Source of the DNA: Gnetum montanum
Taxonomy: Eukaryota; Streptophyta; Gnetopsida; Gnetales; Gnetaceae
Assembly (NCBI GenBank): GCA_015680685.1
Contig: MNCI01035354.1
Coordinates: 360,877-424,876 of the forward strand
Direction: 5' to 3'
Length of the DNA: 64,000 bases
Shown here: in pieces, positions 58,001-64,000 of the stretch
How positions within the stretch are numbered: position 1 is the stretch's first letter
How the letters are laid out: every line of letters begins with the position of its first letter
Notes under the pieces: generated by a model
The model's database searches: none
Seen by the model: the letters and a program-made list of their open reading frames with translations, nothing else
Told to the model about the DNA's origin: nothing
Program-made: the position numbers and the translations under genes

Positions 58001-61000
58001 CTTGCATATCTTTATGTTCTACTATTCAGACTTAAACTAAGTGACTTCTTGGATTAATTCTCTTCTTGGAAAGTACTCCTACTTGTATCTAGTATGTTAC
58101 AGTCTATGTGAGCATGATAGTTGCTAAATTCTTCTTTGCAGATGTCAAAAGCATAGTATTCTCCTAAGGACTATGTGTGTACAGGAAAAAGTTAGATGAA
58201 TTCCCCATTTTTCAAACCTATTTTGGACTTGCCCTAAAGAAGGAACATTTCTTGGATTTTGATTTACTTATCATAATATCCTCTTGTTTGATGATTTCCC
58301 TAGTAGTACCTATTTGCTATGGTTGTGTTGGCAATTCTCCTTACATGACTAGTGGTGGTACTAGTGATAATGTATTAGAAGCTTGGTATGAGGAACTAGG
58401 TGTCGATTAGGATATGTAAGAATTGGGATCCATGCATGAGGTAGTGGATCTGTGGTATTCTAGTAGATAGTACATAAGCTTTTCTAGAAGAGATTGGACA
58501 TTATACATAGTATCCATAGGGATTAGGTTGCATATATGGATACTATTACCTTGTGTGGATCAAGAACTTAGAAGGGGAGTTGAATAAGTTTCCCAATTGA
58601 AATTACACTTGTCACAAAAAAAATTCAAATTTTATGTGGTTCCCCAGTTTAGGTACTTCCATATTTGGAGGGTAGAATTCATGCACATCTTTAGACATTA
58701 TTTCTCAAAAAATGTGGTTTGAAGGACATCACACCATGTACAAGCTCTAAGCTTCTCACTGAAGTGTTTTATTACTACAAAACCACTCAACCTCACAAGG
58801 TCCCAATAAGGTTAGAATGTGGTTTCAAGGATCCCAAAACCATTACAAAATTAAGCTCCATTCTGGAGTGTTTTATCATTGCAAATTCACTCAACTGTAA
58901 GGTCCCAACAAGCTCAATGTGGATGTCTTCTCACAAAAAGCACATCAACCCCACAAGGCTACAAGAAAAAGAAAAAGATAAAATTAAAGAATGTAACTAA
59001 ATTTACAAGTCCTTGTCATTGAAGCTTAATACAACATACAACTAAGAAAATGATGTTACAATGAAGAACAAGAATACAATAGTATAGATAAGACAATGAT
59101 TAATCTTATGTGTATAGTGCTTGGAAAATTCCCAAGATTTTGGTATCTTCTTATAGCCTCAATGTTTTTGAAAACTCCTTAAAATTTATGAAATTACTAC
59201 TAAATGGCTAGTGTACATGTCGTCTTTGAAGTTGGGACATCTACTCGAGATTGGCCTTAATTCAAGAGACACATCTCACTTGAAAATGGGATTTCTTCTG
59301 TGGAATGTCTCTGGGGAGACATATTCTCTAGGATAGTGACATCTATTGTTTTTGAGAGATCTCTTTTCAACTTTTAGGTTCAATCTTTTAGACTTTTTCT
59401 CATCAATTTATCTTTTTCCTTGCCCTTGAAGCATTTTCATTTGGTTTGTAGGCTTCCTTTTTGTCAATGCACGTCCATGCTTGTCCATGTTCTCATCTTG
59501 GCCCATGTAGTCTTTACTTTATCTTTTCATTGTAGATCTTATCTCCTTGAGTTCTCATATCTTGTTGTGGAGTTCTCGTTCATATCCTGCAAACATATTA
59601 TCGATAACAAATATTCTATATTGTCCATTTTCCTTAAGGTTTTGACATACCAAAAGGTTAATACCTTGGTGGTGGCATTCCCCATGCTTGTGGTTGTTGC
59701 CACTACTATTGGTATTGTTCCTGCAATGATAATAAGCCCCACTTAGATATTATGATTGCCAGTAGTATTATCTAAAATTACCTTGTAGATAAGGTAATTG
59801 TTAGAGTGTCCATTTCTTGATAAACTTTGGAGTAAGTACATATGTCCCAAACTCTTGTAGGTGGACCATAATAGGACAACATTCCTTAGAATGTTTGTAT
59901 TGGTACACCTTACATCCTTCATCATCTTTTGAAAGGGAGTTCATTAGCTCCTCAACTATAGCAAATTTTCCTTTATTTTTGTAGTTTTCATGTCCATTAT
60001 CTCTTTTCTTGTTCTTTTTATTCTTACTTCTGTTAAAGGCTTGTTCAATCCTTTTCTCTATTATCTTCAATGCCATAGCAAGCTTCTCATCTACTGAATT
60101 CCACATTTTCTTTAGCTTTGTTGCAATATCATTAATTAATTTCTTGATAGATAAAGTCTTTTGCTAGATCATATCTTCCAAGGTTTCTTCTTCTTATGAT
60201 TCAAAAATTCTTATATCCCATTTTCTTATTATTAGATCTTTGTTATATTCTTCTACTGATTCTATCTTCCTTAGCTCTTCTTCCTCTTTTGCCACTTGGT
60301 CTATGAGTCTTTAGATCTAATGAGATGTCATTTTGGATAATCTATCATGGGCATATACCCAAAGGTTTCTCTTGTCTTGTTTCTTAGCCTATCAATGATA
60401 TGTTATAGTTGTTTCCTTTGAGAAAATCCATGGCTTGGGCACCTATGTAATAAGAAATAGTGATTGTCCATTGCTACATCAAGGGATTAATGTGTCTCTT
60501 GTTTCCATCATTAAATTTTTTTTCTCAAATTTGACACTCTAAAATAAGTTTGATATTTCTCATTGAAGAGTTCTAGCATGGTACTCCATCTTCAAATTAT
60601 TAATGTTCTATGAAACAACTTAAATTTTTTCTAATCATTCTCTATGTTCTATAGGACACAGTCATCATGGAAGGCTTAGAGATGGTATTGTGGATCTAAA
60701 TTGTATCCACCTTCAAATTTTGAAATATTACTCGTGTCTAGTCGCTTGATGTGACTGTTTCTTACATGCATGATAGGAATGTACATAGCTTCGCTAATGC
60801 TGATCATTTTATAAGTGGCCAATTGGGGTCCTTCATAGTCTTCACATTCATAAGCTCTATTATAGTAATTGTAATACCCATTCATAGGGAGCAAGAGCTA
60901 ACACCCGAAGCCCCCTAGAAAGAAAGCTATTTGAAAGAAGAAAATGGACAAGTGGCTTTCTTTCTACAACAATCAAACTAACATTAACCTATAAAATTAA

Positions 61001-64000
61001 AATGAAATCAACAATGCGCAAATCTAGCTCTAAAACAAGTCAATCAATATTAATTTTAAGAATTAAGAGATAATTTTAAAAATATATCCATAGTAAAATA
61101 TTTGTGTAAGATTCATTAGATTAAAAAAATCAAACTTTGTTTTATTCAACCTAAAAAGAAATATCTAATTAGGATCATTTACACATTTGTAAACCAAAGA
61201 AATAACCACAAAAGCATATAAATTAATAACATCATATTTGTTCAATGACATAATAATATTTTATAATTTCCAACAACACACAAAAATATCACCTAAATTT
61301 AACTCTTGTAACCATTTTATCATTAATCATTTAATCAAGAAATTCATATGTCCAATAGTGGAGAATAGATAGATCACAACCATAAATTAACATCCTAGGT
61401 TTTCCCAAACTTCATCAACATATAGAAAGATATCAAAATCAGACATGAGAAGGTATAGGAAAAAAATGTATAATTCAAAATTCAGATCCAAGACTTATGC
61501 ATTTAAAGAGGGAGGGTTCATCAGTCAAATTCTAACCAAAACCCAAGAATTCAACAATTTTAAAACATTTACAATTATCCATGTGCCCAAGGACACTCTC
61601 ACTTTCTATCAATAGTACCAATCCTCATATTAGGGATCCTTGACCCCTATTGGCAATATTTTGCCAAAAATGCCCCAAATCATTATGGGTGTTTCTGAAT
61701 CATTATAGAAAAAACTCTCATCCAAGTCATTTAGGTGTGAAAGTGTAGAGGGCGAGTGGAGAGATCCAAAAAAGTAATAAAGGTTCAACAATCTAAGCTT
61801 ACAACAACAATATGGATAATTTCATATAATCATTGTGAAGGTGGTTAGGCAAGCAATAAGAGAGAAGTTTGAGAAAATTATCCCTTGCTAGCCATTATCA
61901 AACATAGTAGAGATGGATCATTTTACCTCCTTGCTTAAATATCTTAGTTACTAGGAGGAATTATCAAAATATTGGATTGCTATGTAGCACTTGTTTTCTT
62001 TCTCCTTACTATCTCCTATGGCAACCATAGTCTTCTCTCCCTTCCTAGCCATAGTCCCTACTATTGTATCCCCCTTCTTTCTTGTCCTGCTTAGCTACTT
62101 TTTCCTTGTGTTTTTTTTTCCTGTCCTCTTCCTATTTGTAGGTGGAATAAGGGATAATGGATGGTTTCTTATAACTAACTTCTTAGTAACTATTTTTATT
62201 CTTTTCTTTCTTTATAAAAATCTATCTCTTTTGTTTTTCAACAAGTCATGAGTTCAATTCTCTTCATGGTCACTATAAAAAATTAATAAAATATGTATAT
62301 TCATAGGTTGTAGGTTCAATTTCNTATAAAAAATTAATAAAATATGTATATTCATAGGTTGTAGGTTCAATTTCTAAATCAACAATTTTTGATATTTTAG
62401 AATTTAGATTTTGCTAGATTTTAGGTTCAATTCCTCTTGATAATTACAAAACATTCCAGCAAAATATCTATCTCTTTGTCATTCAAAATTGTCATAAGAT
62501 GCAAGGAAAAAGTTTTCAAAATAGATTCATAATAAGGGAAATTTAGGATACATAATCAAATAAGGCACCTTCTTTTTCAAGTCATCAGCAATGTGAATTT
62601 TCTCATCGTCTTATGAGTCTTGAAAGATCATCACATGACCTTTCTATAGCCATGGAGAGGGTACTTATACTCTACTATTTTAAACTAAAATAGCAATGCA
62701 TCCCATTTAGATAAAATTAAAAATAAAATAAAATATAAAGCTATGGTATTTGCACACAATATCCTAGATTCATGGGTTAGGTTCCTCCAACTTGATTCAT
62801 AGGTCAAGTTCCTCAAGATGAGCATTCTTTTGCATCTCAACATACTTGTTTTAGCTCTTGAGGCACACCTTATAGTATTGTCCTCTATTTTTCTTTTGTT
62901 TCTCAACATCGTCTTTGAAATAGAACAAAAAATATTTTTTTCCCATATATTTATTATTATTATTATTTTAAAACATTCCCAACATGTATTTTAAAGCATA
63001 TTTCTTATGCATAAAGTATTTAAACATTTAATCATAATACATATAAAAATCTAGTTAACAAATTTATTATTATTCCAATCAGTAATTTCCATCATAGTCC
63101 AAACAAAGCACACACATAACTTGACAACAAAACATGCACACAAACATATAGAAAGACTATTACAATTGCTAACGCAAAAACTCAAGGAGAAGTAGTTCAT
63201 TGTAGTAATGATCCCTCTAATGCTCATGATGTTCTTTCACTTCAGGTCTAATTCTTTCTACCCTTCTGTCATGGTTATCTTCCTTTTATTAGAATTCCTT
63301 CTTCTATGTGTATTTCTCTCATGGTATTTCCTTTTTTCCTCATCATGATCCCTTAGTCTTCATTCTCTCTTGTTAAAATTTTTGGATGAATGTGAGGAAG
63401 AAGATGAAGAAGTTGGAGAATAGTGCTAGCTAGTTTTCCTTCTATGACTCCTTGATTCATCTTGTATAGATTCATTGGAGGTCTTAGGCCTTGAGTTCTG
63501 CCTAAGTGTAGAGTTCTCCTTCTTTCTTCCAAGGGTTTCTGCAAGAGCTTATTATAGTTTTATTTTAATGGGATTTTCAATGTGAATGATTAATGTTTGA
63601 AAATTAGACCCATGAGTTTGATAAAATTTTTCAATTTAGAATATAGCATCTTCCTTTTCTTATAAGAAAATTGTTTCAAGTGCCTTCTTTTCTTTGTCAT
63701 GTTCATACCTAATGAGTGGCGAGGTACCCCTACACTCAACCATACGAAACAAGCGTAGCACGCGCGATTTGGTTGAACTCCGCAGACTAAATGCCTAAAC
63801 GCCCCATGGAACACTTGGGGTTAATCATTCGTTGTCTTCCCAGACTTACTTGTTGTTGTCACGATGTATGGTTAAGTAAGTTCGAGGTATATAATTTTTA
63901 TGGTTTTTTATGGTTTTATCTCCTATGCTAAAGGGTGAAGGGTTGAGAGACTAACTAACTCTAACTAAGGACCTAAGTCTAAATTAACTAGCATCAGCAT

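Overview
This is a gene-free stretch of nuclear plant DNA made almost entirely of old, nested LTR retrotransposons. The main family is Ty3/gypsy of the Athila/Tat type. This rests on a primer-binding site complementary to the 3' end of plant tRNA-Asp, Gag with a C-X2-C-X3-H-X4-C knuckle, a fused Gag-Pro frame, RT with FMDDF and PFGLCN motifs, and an integrase without a chromodomain. Smaller chromovirus-type gypsy fragments sit between the copies. No intact host gene, tRNA, rRNA or CRISPR array was seen. The AT-rich sequence, the density of worn elements and the C-to-T decay suggest a large, heavily methylated seed-plant genome. A conifer or other gymnosperm is my guess, not a demonstrated fact.

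Layout. E1 (1-6869, minus) is a gag-pro element with its 3' LTR cut by the window edge and by a 573-base run of N. 6870-11960 holds unassigned AT-rich DNA and a plus-strand chromovirus integrase with a recognisable chromodomain (8905-9885). E2 (11966-19094, minus) is a complete element with both LTRs, PBS, PPT and a perfect 5-bp target duplication TCTAT. It encodes gag and protease but never had room for RT or integrase. 19100-26278 is unassigned DNA around a minus-strand chromovirus gag/RT/RNase H ruin. E3 (26279-37656, plus) is the long autonomous-type relative: LTR, gag, pro, RT, RNase H, INT, a long 3' region with an extra coiled-coil-like ORF, then LTR. A second, truncated internal region (E4, 37657-38901) follows directly from E3's 3' LTR. 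38902-41372 has another chromovirus RT remnant. E5 (41373-43746, minus) is a 3' LTR plus the extra ORF. E6 (43747-50170, minus) is a gag-only deletion derivative whose 5' LTR is also the 3' LTR of E7 (50171-63709, minus), a long gag-pro-RT-RH-INT copy broken by at least two insertions. E8 (63710 to the window end) is an E1-like LTR inserted near the start of E7's gag.

How the parts relate. E1, E2 and E6 lack polymerase functions, yet they keep LTRs, priming signals, Gag and a long syntenic 3' non-coding region shared with E3 and E7. I infer non-autonomous elements mobilised in trans by E3/E7-like relatives. The most unusual observations are the shared deletion structure of E1 and E2, the conserved post-integrase ORF in E3 and E5, the conserved 3' module, and family-specific arrays of short palindromes placed beside the TATA box in each LTR type. 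All coding regions carry frameshifts and stops. All similarity statements are by eye.
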